A stretch of DNA of 64,000 bases from Nostoc mirabile CHAB5784 (GCF_020829645.1 NZ_JAIVFS010000026.1:37286-101285), one strand, 5' to 3'. Counted from the first letter of the stretch, positions 18,467 through 27,410 are shown. Numbers and translations: made by a program. The notes: generated by a model from the letters alone, not told the origin.

Positions 18467-19843
18467 ATGCAGAAAACTGTTGTTCTAAATGTCGTGGGAT
18501 TAACGCCCAGTTTACTAGGAGAAAATACACCGCTTTTATCTTCTTGGGCGGCTATTGGGCAAGTAGTGCCGATCACAACAGTTTTACCTGCTGTAACTTG
18601 TTCTGTTCAGGCTACTTATTTAACAGGAAAATTGCCTGATGAACATGGAATTGTCGCTAATGGTTGGTACTTCCGCGATGAATGTGAAGTTAAGTTTTGG
18701 CGGCAGTCTAATAAATTAGTGCAGGCTCCCAAAGTTTGGGAAATAGCTAAATCAATTGATCCAAACTTCACTTGTGCCAACCTTTTTTGGTGGTACAACA
18801 TGTATTCCTCAGTAGATTATGCCATTACGCCGCGCCCGATGTATCCCGCAGATGGGAGAAAATTACCTGATATTTATACCCATCCTAGTGATGTGCGATC
18901 GCAAATTCAATCTGATTTAGGTAACTTCCCTTTGTTCGATTTTTGGGGCCCAAAAACTTCTATTAATTCTAGCCAATGGATTGCCAATTCGGCAAAATGG
19001 ATTGAGGAACGTTACAGCCCTACATTATCACTGGTTTATCTACCACATTTAGATTACTGTCTGCAACGATTTGGTCACGATGAAACACACATCCAAGCAG
19101 ATTTACGAGAAATTGATGCTGTTTGTGGCGATTTAATTAAATATTATCAAGCACGTAATACTCAAGTAATTATTCTTTCTGAGTATGGCATTACCCCAGT
19201 CTCTAAAGCTGTGGATATCAACCGCGTACTACGGGAAAATGGTTTAATTGCTGTGCGGGAAGAATTGGGGCGAGAACTGCTCGATTTTGGTGCTAGCATT
19301 GCCTTTGCTGTTGCCGATCATCAAATTGCTCATGTATATGTGAATGATCCAGCATACATCCCGAAAGTGCGATCGCTTTTAGAAGCGACTGAAGGCGTAG
19401 CCCAGGTATTGGATGAAGAGGGTAAACAAACCTACCATATTGCTCATCCTAGATCGGGAGAGTTGGTAGCGATCGCCAAGTCTGACGCTTGGTTTACCTA
19501 TTATTATTGGCTCGATGAGGCAAAAGCGCCTGATTTTGCTAGAACTGTAGATATCCACCGCAAACCTGGTTACGATCCTGTAGAACTTTTCCTTGATCCG
19601 CAAATTAAATTTCCTCAAGGAAAAATTGCTCTCAAGTTACTTAAGAAACAACTGGGTTTTCGCTACTTAATGGACGTGATTCCTCTGGATGCTTCCCTAG
19701 TACGTGGCTCTCACGGTAACATTAGCACTTCTCCATCTGAAGGGCCTCTATTTATCACCCATCAAACTCATTTAGTTGATGAAAATCGAATTGAGGCGAC
19801 AGATGTTTGCTCGTTGATTCTCAAACATTTGAATAGGGAGTAG
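18467..19843 (+). CDS. eboF: alkaline-phosphatase-superfamily phosphodiesterase EboF
   Basis: 458 aa. Type I phosphodiesterase/nucleotide pyrophosphatase fold: N-terminal VVLNVVGLTPSLLGENTPLL, catalytic nucleophile region ITTVLPAVTCSVQATYLTGK, HGIVANGWY, the metal ligands in PHLDYCLQRFGHD and SEYGITPVS, and late HGNIS. Family enzymes cleave phosphodiester or pyrophosphate bonds. No signal peptide is apparent, so it may act in the cytoplasm. Last gene of the ebo run; its stop is followed by a GGAGTAG tandem repeat and a miniature inverted-repeat element. Confidence 0.85.
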   Translation: MQKTVVLNVVGLTPSLLGENTPLLSSWAAIGQVVPITTVLPAVTCSVQATYLTGKLPDEHGIVANGWYFRDECEVKFWRQSNKLVQAPKVWEIAKSIDPNFTCANLFWWYNMYSSVDYAITPRPMYPADGRKLPDIYTHPSDVRSQIQSDLGNFPLFDFWGPKTSINSSQWIANSAKWIEERYSPTLSLVYLPHLDYCLQRFGHDETHIQADLREIDAVCGDLIKYYQARNTQVIILSEYGITPVSKAVDINRVLRENGLIAVREELGRELLDFGASIAFAVADHQIAHVYVNDPAYIPKVRSLLEATEGVAQVLDEEGKQTYHIAHPRSGELVAIAKSDAWFTYYYWLDEAKAPDFARTVDIHRKPGYDPVELFLDPQIKFPQGKIALKLLKKQLGFRYLMDVIPLDASLVRGSHGNISTSPSEGPLFITHQTHLVDENRIEATDVCSLILKHLNRE

Positions 19844-19867
19844 GGAGTAGGGAGTGGGGAGTGGGGT

Positions 19868-20055
19868 AATACGGTTCGGTTAAGAATATTTGTAGCTATA
19901 AGTCTTCTAGCCCGTACCAGACACCGCCGAATCTAGCGCAGCGTTCCTCAGTTGCGTCAATGCTCCAACCCCTGCTTTTTTGTTAACGATCGATGGCTTG
20001 ACTTTTAAGACAGTCGCTACACATTTTCATTTTTTGGGCTTAACCGAACCGTATT
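19868..20055. mobile_element. miniature inverted-repeat element, family A copy 1
   Basis: Ends AATACGGTTCGGTTAAG (19868-19884) and CTTAACCGAACCGTATT (20039-20055) are perfect inverted repeats. The flanks both read GGGAGTGGGG-like sequence, consistent with a target duplication but blurred by the tandem repeat it sits in. About 188 bp with no coding capacity, therefore nonautonomous. Related ends are found at 22613-22794 and 55936-56071. Confidence 0.8.
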
Positions 20056-20498
20056 GGGAGTGGGGGCTGGGCGTTAGGTCTGTATGGAACTCAACCGAGA
20101 AGCGCTATAGCTGTCATGCGTACCAACTTATGTCCTTTAAAACCTCGTTTGTAGTCAGAGGCTAGAAATGCTTCTCATGGCGGCTCTGGCGCGAGTAAAG
20201 AAGGCGGCAGCCCCCCTAGTAGGCATTCCCAGTCAGAGCAGGGGGACGAAGATTATCCTTAAAAGCTGTTTTTAAGCTGGCTTTCACCTTAAGTTGACAC
20301 CAATGCACATATATGCATCACTACAGATTCCAAAAATACAAAACAATTTTGTGGCAATTCATAGTCATATCGAGTACGATTTATATATGAATTCGTTATG
20401 ACTATGAATTAATTAGCTCCATTAGTGGGCAACCGCCTATCTGCTGGCTAAGTTTTACATTGGCAATCTCAAGAACTTAACGGAGAACTTCTTTATCC
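20056..20498. other. intergenic region upstream of catalase
   Basis: Repeat modules to about 20260, then a single copy of the sequence CCTTAAGTTGACACCAATG (20287-20305), also an arm of the inverted repeat at 51826-52069. The last 180 bases are AT-rich and should hold the catalase promoter. No gene seen. Confidence 0.5.
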
Positions 20499-21992
20499 AT
20501 GACTGAACCCCAAAACTTAACAACTGCTGACGGTATTCCTGTTGCGGATAACCAGAACTCACTCACAGCTGGATCGCGTGGCCCTTTATTAATACAGGAT
20601 TTCCACCTTCTAGAAAAGCTGGCTCATTTCAACAGAGAACGTATTCCTGAGCGTGTTGTCCATGCCAAAGGTGCGGCTGCTCATGGTACTTTTACTGTTA
20701 CCAATGACATCACACGCTACACTAAAGCCAAACTTTTTTCGGAGATTGGCAAAAAAACGGAAGTCCTCCTGCGCTTTTCTACAGTCGGGGGAGAAAAGGG
20801 TTCAGCAGATGCCGAGCGTGACCCTAGAGGCTTTGCCATCAAGTTTTATACTGAAGAGGGCAACTGGGATATTGTAGGCAACAATACGCCTATTTTCTTT
20901 ATCCGCGACCCGCTCAAGTTTCCTGATTTTATCCATACCCAAAAGCGCAATCCTCAAACCAATTGCAAAGACCATAATGCAAAGTGGGATTTTTGGTCAC
21001 TCAGTCCAGAATCGCTCCACCAGGTGACGATCCTGTTTTCAGATCGGGGAATTCCGAAAACCTATCGACACATGGATGGCTTCGGTAGCCATACCTTTAG
21101 TTTGATTAATGCTCAGGGCGATCGCGTCTGGTGCAAATTTCACTTTAAGACTCTGCAAGGGCATCAAACCTTGACGGAGGAAGAATCGAGCAAGATCAAA
21201 GGCGAAGATCCGGATCATGCGACTCATGATCTGTTTGAAGCGATCGCTCAAGGAGACTATCCTAAGTGGCGGATGTGTATTCAAGTAATGACCGAGGAGC
21301 AAGCAGCCAAACATCCTGATAATCCTTTTGACTTGACGAAAGTTTGGAAACATTCAGAATATCCTTTAATTGAAGTCGGGATATTAGAGCTAAATCGTAA
21401 CCCTGAGAATTATTTCGCCGAAGTAGAGCAAGCTGCTTTTAGCCCTAGTGCGGTGGTTCCGGGTGTTAGTTTCTCTCCAGACAAAATGCTTCAAGCTCGC
21501 ATCTTTTCTTACCCAGATGCTCAACGGTATCGCTTGGGTGGTAACTATCAGCAACTACCTGTCAACCAGCCCAAATGTCCAGTGATGCATTATCAGCGAG
21601 ATGGTTTTATGGCATCGGGTAACAACGGCGGTAGCGTTCCTAACTATGAACCGAATAGTGCTGAGGGTACGCCCAAAGAAAATCCAGCTTATGCAGAACC
21701 ACCTAATCATTTAGGTGATGTCACAGTCGATCGTTACAGTCATCGTGAAGGAAACGACGATTACACCCAAGCCGGTAATCTGTATCGGTTACTAACTCCT
21801 GAGCAGCAAGAGCGTCTTGCTCATAATATCGTCGGCAGTCTCAGTCAAGCAAGGCAGGACATCCAGATGCGTCAACTTTGCCACTTCTTCCGGGCAGATG
21901 TTTCTTATGGTCGTCGTGTCGCTGAAGGATTGGGCATTTCAATTGATCCCTCAATGTTTTCTGCTACTGCTCAACCTGTAGGTAATTGGTAA
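20499..21992 (+). CDS. katA: monofunctional haem catalase
   Basis: 497 aa, the size of small-subunit catalases. Catalytic His55 is in VVHAKGAAAHG, the distal Asn in GNNTPIFF (about residue 128), and the proximal haem-ligand Tyr in RIFSYPDAQRYRLG. It converts hydrogen peroxide to water and oxygen in the cytoplasm. Monofunctional catalases are patchily distributed in cyanobacteria, so horizontal acquisition is possible but nothing in base composition proves it. GGAGAA precedes the ATG. A GC-rich hairpin at 22011-22031 follows the stop. The symbol is generic for this class. Confidence 0.93.
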   Translation: MTEPQNLTTADGIPVADNQNSLTAGSRGPLLIQDFHLLEKLAHFNRERIPERVVHAKGAAAHGTFTVTNDITRYTKAKLFSEIGKKTEVLLRFSTVGGEKGSADAERDPRGFAIKFYTEEGNWDIVGNNTPIFFIRDPLKFPDFIHTQKRNPQTNCKDHNAKWDFWSLSPESLHQVTILFSDRGIPKTYRHMDGFGSHTFSLINAQGDRVWCKFHFKTLQGHQTLTEEESSKIKGEDPDHATHDLFEAIAQGDYPKWRMCIQVMTEEQAAKHPDNPFDLTKVWKHSEYPLIEVGILELNRNPENYFAEVEQAAFSPSAVVPGVSFSPDKMLQARIFSYPDAQRYRLGGNYQQLPVNQPKCPVMHYQRDGFMASGNNGGSVPNYEPNSAEGTPKENPAYAEPPNHLGDVTVDRYSHREGNDDYTQAGNLYRLLTPEQQERLAHNIVGSLSQARQDIQMRQLCHFFRADVSYGRRVAEGLGISIDPSMFSATAQPVGNW

Positions 21993-22010
21993 GCCTTATC
22001 CAATTTTGTG

Positions 22011-22031
22011 GGGTGGGCATCTTGCCCGCCC
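22011..22031. terminator. GC-rich hairpin after catalase
   Basis: Stem GGGTGGGCA / TGCCCGCCC with a three-base loop, 19 bases after the katA stop. No T-run follows, so it may be a dispersed repeat rather than an intrinsic terminator; a similar repeat lies after the pirin gene. Confidence 0.4.
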
Positions 22032-22080
22032 TAAAGCAAATTCATTTGATTAACTTACAAAAAAATCGAGGTAATTAAAC

Positions 22081-22290
22081 ATGAAATTAACAGCAACAGA
22101 AAAAGGCTTATTAATTCCTAAAGAACTATTAGGAGAAAATCAAGAGTTTGAGATTATTCAAGAACATGGAAAAATTATTATTACTAGCATCAAACAAACA
22201 TCTTCTATTTGGGATTTAGGTTCAAATCCTGTAGAATGTGATGTAAAAGATGGTGCAATTAACCACGATCGCTATCTCTATAACCCGTGA
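22081..22290 (+). CDS. putative antitoxin of a VapBC-like pair
   Basis: 69 aa: MKLTATEKGLLIPKELLGEN, a short beta-rich opening like AbrB/VapB-type antitoxins, then EFEIIQEHGKIIITSIKQ and an acidic tail. GAGGTAATTAAAC precedes the ATG. Its stop overlaps by 4 bases (GTGA) the start of a PIN-domain toxin frame, the usual toxin-antitoxin layout. The toxin is dead, so this antitoxin is probably an orphan. Confidence 0.7.
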   Translation: MKLTATEKGLLIPKELLGENQEFEIIQEHGKIIITSIKQTSSIWDLGSNPVECDVKDGAINHDRYLYNP

Positions 22291-22892
22291 GAAGTATCTA
22301 ATTTTTAGATACCAGCTATATTTTAGCTCTGGAAATCAAAAATGAAGATGCTCATCAAAAAGTATTACAAAATTGGGCTACTTTAATAAAATCCAAACCT
22401 TTTTTAATAACAAAAACATACATTTTTGATGAAGTTGTTACTTTTTTTAATAGTCGAAACCTTCATTATAAAGCAGTTGAAGTTGGTAATCGGTTATTGG
22501 AAAGTCCTGATATAGAATTAATCGAAATTGATCGAACTCTATTTAATCAGGGATGGGAATATTTTCAAAAGCATAAAGACAAATCTTATTCTCTCACTGA
22601 TTGTTTATCATTCAATACTGCTCGGTTAAGAATATTCGTAGGTTGGGTTGAGGCAATGCGTTACCCAACAAACCCTGCTCTTAGGTTGGGTTTCGTTCCT
22701 CAAACGCCACTTGCTTCAAGTCGGGAAACCCGCCCAACGCAGTGGCTCCCCAACCTACACATTTTAATTTTTTAGCCTTAACCGAGCAATATTGGTTTAT
22801 CATTTATCGTTATGCAACAACGAGAGATTGTTACAGCTTTAACCTTAGATAATCATTTTTATCAAGCTGGATTTCAAATTTTACAATCATAA
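22287..22892 (+). pseudogene. PIN-domain (VapC-like) toxin, disrupted twice
   Basis: From GTG 22287 the frame reads VRSI, TAA, FLDTSYILALEIKNEDAHQK: the fifth codon is a stop where TAT (Tyr) would be expected. The PIN signature Asp is in FLDTSY; further acids are in TYIFDEVV and SLTDCLSF. At SLTDCLSF a 182-bp element (22613-22794) is inserted; after it the frame resumes with SFIVMQQREIVTALTLDNHF and ends YQAGFQILQS, TAA 22890-22892. VapC toxins are Mg-dependent ribonucleases; this one cannot be made. Confidence 0.85.
22613..22794. mobile_element. miniature inverted-repeat element, family A copy 2, inside the PIN toxin
   Basis: Ends CAATACTGCTCGGTTAAG and CTTAACCGAGCAATATTG; flanked by the 10-bp target duplication GTTTATCATT (22603-22612 and 22795-22804). 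The interior carries the GTAGGTTGGGTT / AACCCAACC... module shared with copy 3. No coding capacity. Confidence 0.9.
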
Positions 22893-23042
22893 ATTAAGTA
22901 TAAATAACAAAGATATATTTACTATTTTATTCTGAATTTGATAATGTCTTAGAAAGTAGAGTCAAAACTACTTGCAGTTAGATCCCTGATTTTTCAAAGA
23001 AATCGAGGATCTGGAATTGCTGTAGGTGGATAATGGAGAGGA
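22893..23042. other. intergenic, no gene seen
   Basis: AT-rich spacer between the toxin remnant and the 21-bp minisatellite. Confidence 0.4.
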
Positions 23043-23294
23043 GTTCAAAGACTCGTTGACGGAGTTCAGAGGCTCATTAATGGAGCTAAAAGACTCATTA
23101 ATGGAGTTCAAAGCCTCATTAATGGAGTTCAGAGACTCATTAATGGAGCTAAAAGACTCATTAATGGGGTTCAGAGGCTCATTAATGGAGTTCAAAGACT
23201 CATTAATGGAGTTCGGAGGCTCATTAATGGAGTTCAGAGGCTCATTAATGGAGTTCAAAGGCTTATTAATGGAGTTCAGAGGCTCATTAAGTAG
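23043..23294. repeat. 21-bp minisatellite, 12 units (array 1)
   Basis: Twelve contiguous 21-base units of the form GTTCAGAGGCTCATTAATGG plus A, with substitutions but no indels. Because 21 is divisible by 3 the array is open on both strands, giving heptapeptides such as MEFKDSL (plus) or NSINEPL (minus), but no flanking gene structure supports translation. Confidence 0.92.
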
Positions 23295-23533
23295 ATAAAC
23301 AAAAATATTTACAGTTATTGCGATCGCACCCTTCGCAGAGCATATCGTAGAGAAGTAGTTGTAGACGTTGCGATCGCTTTATTTCGCTTTGCTGCATTTG
23401 CAATGACATTGTGTAATTAATTATGTTGCCTACTTATTAAACTAGGATTTGAATCCCAGGCGGGTAATGCAGCCGGTGCAGATTACCTAAATGACTGAAA
23501 CCAATAGGAGACAAAAGCAACCATTCTCCTGAA
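23295..23533. other. intergenic after minisatellite
   Basis: Holds HIP1-bearing repeat fragments (23320-23400) and nothing gene-like. Confidence 0.4.
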
Positions 23534-25696
23534 TCAAGGCTGACGATTCCGCCGCAAGTATTCCAGATTCTCACGAAAGGTTATTGTATTGGGATGATTT
23601 GCCCCCAAACGTTGTTCAGCGATCGCCAAAGCTTGGATGTACAAAGGTTCGGCATCGCTGTACCTTCCCTGTGAATAGTAGAGTAATGCCAAATTGTTCA
23701 GGCTTTGTGCAACATCGGGGTGTTCATCCCCTACCAGGCGTTGATACATCTCTAAAGCTTGGATGTACAAAGGTTCGGCATCGCTGTACCTTCCCTGTGA
23801 ATAGTAGAGTAATGCCAAATCGTTCAGGCAAGTTGCCACATTCAGGTGTTCATCCCCCAGCAGGCGTTGATACATCTCTAAAGTTTGGATGTACAAAGGT
23901 TCCGCATCACTGTACCTTCCCTGTGAACGATAAAGTAATGCCAAATTGTTCAGGCAAGTTGCCACATTCGAGTGTTCATCCCCTACCAGGCGTTGATACA
24001 TCTCTAAAGCTTGGATGTACAAAGGTTCCGCATCACTGTACCTTCCCTGTGAACGATAGAGTAATGCCAAATTGTTCAGGCTAATTGCCACAGACGGATG
24101 TTCATCCCCCAGCAAGCGTTTATACATCAACAAAGCTTGGATTAACAAAGGTTCGGCATCGCTGTGCCTTCCCTGTGAACGATAGAGTAATGCCAAATTG
24201 TTCAGGCTACTTGCCACATTCGGATGTTCATCCCCCAGCAGGCGTTGATACATCTCTAAAGCTTGGATGTACAAAGGTTCGGCATCGCTGTACCTTCCCT
24301 GTGAATTGTAGAGTCCAGCCAAATTGTTCAGGCAAGTTGCCACATTCGGGTGTTCATCCCCTACCAGGCGTTGATACATCTCTAAAGCTTGGATGTACAA
24401 AGGTTCGGCATCGCTGTACCTTCCCTGTGATTCGTAGAGTCCAGCCAAATTGTTCAGGCAAGTTGCCACATTCGGGTGTTCATCCCCTACCAGGCGTTGA
24501 TACATCTCTAAAGCTTGGATGTACAAAGGTTCCGCATCACTGTACCTTCCCTGTAAATTGTAGACTCTGCCCAAATCGTTCAGGCTAGTTGCCACATCTG
24601 AGTGTTCATTCCCAAAACATCTTCTAGCAGCTGATAAACATTGTTCATACCAAGGTAAGGCTTGCGTGTAGGCTCCTTGACCTTCGTAAAATCTAGCCAA
24701 GCCTACAAAAGGCCAGATTAAATCATCATCGCTTAACCAAGCTTGGTAAACTGTTACAATTTCCGCAAGGTGAGGGATGGCAAGAGTTGCTTTAGCAATT
24801 TCTATCAATGTGGGTGTGTAAGGAATATCTTTTGCTACGGCTACCATTGCTTGACAAAAGCCCCGCTTGAGTTCATCTACTTCAGTTAACTCTTCTAACT
24901 TGTCACTCCAGAATTCTCGAATCAGCTGATGCAGTTGGTAAGTTTCTTCTCCAGTGCGCTGAAGTAAACTTAGATTCACTAGGTAATCATCTCTGACATA
25001 ATTTGTTCCGATTGGCAAGGCTAGTCCAACAAGTGGCTTTAACAACCAGCTACCCAATCCTAACTCCGCCTCTGTCAAAGCCAGAGTCAGCAATTCCACA
25101 ACATTATCCCGCAATTGGGCATCAGTGAGTATCGGGGGAAATTTTTGTTGCTGTTCGCTAATAAACATTGCTTGAGCTGCGATCGCTCTAGCTATTGGTG
25201 CATAATATTCACTCAAATCAGATTCGGAAACTGTGAGCAATGCCTGATGATACGGTTCACTGTGGATAACAGTTTCTCGTGCTGGCTCAAATACCTCTGC
25301 AATTCCCGCCTCTTGCAACTTGGCTTGCAGTTGAGATGCTGGAGTGAGACTGGCTACACGAGATTCTAAAATATCCCCTGGCTGTTCCCCAAAGGGATTT
25401 CCTGACTCAATCGGTTTCAAAGACAACAGCCGTAATTCATACAGAGGATCGCGGTATAATTGCCCCCACAGTACAATCTCTGCGTCTTCTTCTTCCTGAG
25501 ATAAAGCCAGTGTTGCATCTTCCAAGGGTACTGATGCCCGATTATCATTGAACCTTGCACCTAATGCACCCCAAAGACAGGGAGCAACTTTGATATCAGG
25601 ACGTTGGGCGTGAATCTTTTGCTCAATTATCTGAAAGATTTCGTTGTATTCTCGTTCCCTAATGCCTGTGCCATGTACAAATATTACAGTGGTCAC
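23534..25696 (-). CDS. alpha/beta-hydrolase-like plus kinesin-light-chain-type TPR protein
   Basis: 720 aa. Residues 3-16 (TVIFVHGTGIREREY) start an alpha/beta-hydrolase-like domain. Residues ~215-290 resemble the winged-helix arm seen after NB-ARC NTPases (YLVNLSLLQRTGEETYQLHQ). Residues ~380-705 are about eight near-identical 42-residue TPR/kinesin-light-chain repeats (GRYSDAEPLYIQALEMYQRL, VGDEHPNVA). No P-loop is found between the hydrolase and winged-helix parts, so it looks like a STAND-type architecture whose NTPase is missing or never present. Such proteins usually sense a ligand through the TPRs and trigger the N-terminal effector; here that is inference. The DNA repeats (126 bp) are nearly identical, implying recent amplification. 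Confidence 0.85.
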   Translation of the reverse strand: MTTVIFVHGTGIREREYNEIFQIIEQKIHAQRPDIKVAPCLWGALGARFNDNRASVPLEDATLALSQEEEDAEIVLWGQLYRDPLYELRLLSLKPIESGNPFGEQPGDILESRVASLTPASQLQAKLQEAGIAEVFEPARETVIHSEPYHQALLTVSESDLSEYYAPIARAIAAQAMFISEQQQKFPPILTDAQLRDNVVELLTLALTEAELGLGSWLLKPLVGLALPIGTNYVRDDYLVNLSLLQRTGEETYQLHQLIREFWSDKLEELTEVDELKRGFCQAMVAVAKDIPYTPTLIEIAKATLAIPHLAEIVTVYQAWLSDDDLIWPFVGLARFYEGQGAYTQALPWYEQCLSAARRCFGNEHSDVATSLNDLGRVYNLQGRYSDAEPLYIQALEMYQRLVGDEHPNVATCLNNLAGLYESQGRYSDAEPLYIQALEMYQRLVGDEHPNVATCLNNLAGLYNSQGRYSDAEPLYIQALEMYQRLLGDEHPNVASSLNNLALLYRSQGRHSDAEPLLIQALLMYKRLLGDEHPSVAISLNNLALLYRSQGRYSDAEPLYIQALEMYQRLVGDEHSNVATCLNNLALLYRSQGRYSDAEPLYIQTLEMYQRLLGDEHLNVATCLNDLALLYYSQGRYSDAEPLYIQALEMYQRLVGDEHPDVAQSLNNLALLYYSQGRYSDAEPLYIQALAIAEQRLGANHPNTITFRENLEYLRRNRQP

Positions 25697-25699
25697 AAT

Positions 25700-25853
25700 A
25701 ATTCGTAATTTATAATTCGTAATTCGTAATTTTTACCCCATACCTGAAGTTAGGGGCTTGAATAATGATACTACGCGTTTTTATATTTCCATTGATGAAT
25801 CAAGAGGCTTGTACCTATTTAATTACGAATTACGAATTACGAATTACGAATTA
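25700..25853. repeat. AATTCGTAAT-bounded element, copy 1
   Basis: Left side is AATTCGTAAT repeated three times, right side the complementary ATTACGAATT repeats; between them is a hairpin around CCCCATACCTGAAGTTAGGGG. It sits directly upstream of the TPR gene start. A sister copy is at 27267-27410 in the same orientation. Confidence 0.8.
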
Positions 25854-25899
25854 GTCATTATGTATTATTCCTCACTACTTTGTCTGACACAAGTTGATT

Positions 25900-26328
25900 T
25901 CATTCACTTGGTTTATTAAAAACTTCTAAAATCTGTCGGCAAATCTGTTTGAGCTTATCCTCGATTTCACCAGAAGGCGAAGATGCGCCGACAATACTCC
26001 AGTTATCTACCGTAGAAAGCCGCCACGCTTCGCCGCGATGATCAAATCCAGCTACCTCCACGCCGATCGCACGGCGGGAATTATTGATGGGATCTTGATA
26101 AAATCGGATTTGAATTAAAATGCTGCGACTTCGCCAAGATTTGCTGATACCAGGAAAGTGAAAGCCAATATCTATAGAATCTGGATCGACTAACTCTCTA
26201 GTTTCCGGGTCATTCTTCCAGGGTTTGAGATCAGATTTGGCATCAGGAAACTCGAATTTGAACAAATTAACCACCGTAGCAATGTTGCTGGCGAGTTCAA
26301 GGTTCGTTGCCTGTTCAGCTGCGTTCAC
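25900..26328 (-). CDS. conserved-looking hypothetical protein, 142 aa
   Basis: Soluble, no signal peptide. N-terminal helix (NAAEQATNLELASNIATVVN), then a mixed alpha/beta region with PDSIDIGFHFPGISKSWRSR and IGVEVAGFDHRGEAWRLST. I do not recognise a family. It lies between two repeat-rich stretches, and is divergent from psbQ. Confidence 0.6.
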   Translation of the reverse strand: MNAAEQATNLELASNIATVVNLFKFEFPDAKSDLKPWKNDPETRELVDPDSIDIGFHFPGISKSWRSRSILIQIRFYQDPINNSRRAIGVEVAGFDHRGEAWRLSTVDNWSIVGASSPSGEIEDKLKQICRQILEVFNKPSE

Positions 26329-26688
26329 TAAAAAATACTCCTATATTGTGTCGGCATCTTCCGGGATGTGAAGACAGAAAAGCCGCCAGAAGGCTTATCA
26401 TATTGGTGTTTCAGCTTATCAAGACCTTTGAGATTTAGCAACTCTAAATCATACTTCCCTAACAATCCTGGTTACTAACAGATGCTAAAAATCATTTCTT
26501 GTTGGGACTGCCTAACACCTATTAAGTAATTATACTTAAAAAACTCCTCAAAAGCAGATGAAACTCTGCCCTTTGTAAAAAATATCAAGATTTTCTGCAA
26601 AATCCTTGGCTGACAAGAACGATAAATTACGCTAGCGATCTAAAATGACACTGTTAATCGGCAAAAAAACAGTAATCAAGTTCAATGT
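26329..26688. other. divergent intergenic region upstream of psbQ
   Basis: About 360 bases, AT-rich, with no gene. It must contain the psbQ promoter; no specific regulator site was identified. Confidence 0.4.
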
Positions 26689-27144
26689 ATGGCGCGTCAA
26701 CGCTCGATTTTTTCATTTTTTCTAGTATTATTGGCCACATTCCTCATTAGTTGTGGCGGCCCTGGTGTTGCGGTAGCACCTCCGACTTATACAGCAACAC
26801 AACTTGAAAGAATTCAGGCTTATGTTCCTGAAATTCAGGCTGTGCGCGATCGCTCAGGAGAGTTAAAAAGCCTGATCCAAAGAGGTGATTGGATCAATGT
26901 GCGTAACTTTATACATGGGCCCATAACAGAAGCAAGGCTGAACCTGACTTATGTCACTCCCAACCTTCTGCCCAAAGACCAACCCGCAGCACGTCAGATA
27001 ACGCGAGATTTGTTTAACGACCTGGTTAAACTTGATAAAGCTACTAGTGCTGGCAATGCTCAAGTTGCCCAGAGTAACTCCCAAGCTGCTTTCGCAGAGA
27101 TTGACAAATTCCTCCAGCTGCTTCCTAAAACAGAAGAGAGTTAG
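26689..27144 (+). CDS. psbQ: photosystem II lipoprotein PsbQ (CyanoQ)
   Basis: 151 aa. A hydrophobic signal sequence ends in the lipobox LISC with Cys22, so it is lipidated and faces the thylakoid lumen. The mature part is the four-helix CyanoQ bundle: TATQLERIQAYVPEIQAV, LKSLIQRGDWINVRNFIHGP, and KLDKATSAGNAQVAQ. CyanoQ stabilises the oxygen-evolving side of photosystem II. It has normal length. A hairpin (27152-27177) follows the stop. Confidence 0.95.
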   Translation: MARQRSIFSFFLVLLATFLISCGGPGVAVAPPTYTATQLERIQAYVPEIQAVRDRSGELKSLIQRGDWINVRNFIHGPITEARLNLTYVTPNLLPKDQPAARQITRDLFNDLVKLDKATSAGNAQVAQSNSQAAFAEIDKFLQLLPKTEES

Positions 27145-27151
27145 GAGCAAA

Positions 27152-27177
27152 GCCGGAGACGTTTTTGTTGCTCCGGT
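27152..27177 (+). terminator. hairpin after psbQ
   Basis: GCCGGAG and CTCCGGT form a stem separated by a 12-base T-rich loop, 8 bases after the psbQ stop. The following TATTAG is only weakly T-rich. Confidence 0.5.
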
Positions 27178-27178
27178 T

Positions 27179-27251
27179 ATTAGTTAGGAGTTAGGAGTTA
27201 GGAATTTTAAATTTTTAACTTCTAACTCCTAACTTCTCACTTCTAACTCTA
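27179..27251. repeat. TTAGGAG heptamer repeats and inverted partner
   Basis: TTAGGAG units followed by their complement TAACTCC-type units, forming a potential long hairpin. A dispersed cyanobacterial short tandem repeat. Confidence 0.75.
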
Positions 27252-27266
27252 AACACAAGTCAAAAT

Positions 27267-27410
27267 AATTCGTAATTTATAATTCGTAATTCGTAATTAT
27301 TACCCCACGACTGAAGTCGGGGGCCTAATTGAGGAATAAATTTATTTGTCTCCATAAAATGTTAGTTAGTTGCTCTGTACCTTTAATTACGAATTACGAA
27401 TTACGAATTA
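27267..27410. repeat. AATTCGTAAT-bounded element, copy 2
   Basis: Same layout as 25700-25853: AATTCGTAAT repeats, a hairpin ACTGAAGTCGGGGG region, a variable middle, then ATTACGAATT repeats. It ends 14 bases before the start of the oxidoreductase gene. Confidence 0.8.

Noticed and set aside
23043..23294. CRISPR-like array
   Set aside because: Units are directly contiguous with no spacers, and no cas gene is near.
22968..23298. Heptapeptide-repeat proteins on both strands
   Set aside because: Open only because the 21-bp array has no stops in several frames; both strands equally open, so coding is unsupported.
23440..23470. tRNA-like T-loop (GGATTTGAATCCC)
   Set aside because: The stem does not pair properly and no acceptor, D or anticodon arms fit.
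23584..24588. Plus-strand frames with CTKVRHRCTFPV repeats
   Set aside because: Antisense shadow of the near-identical TPR repeats on the minus strand.
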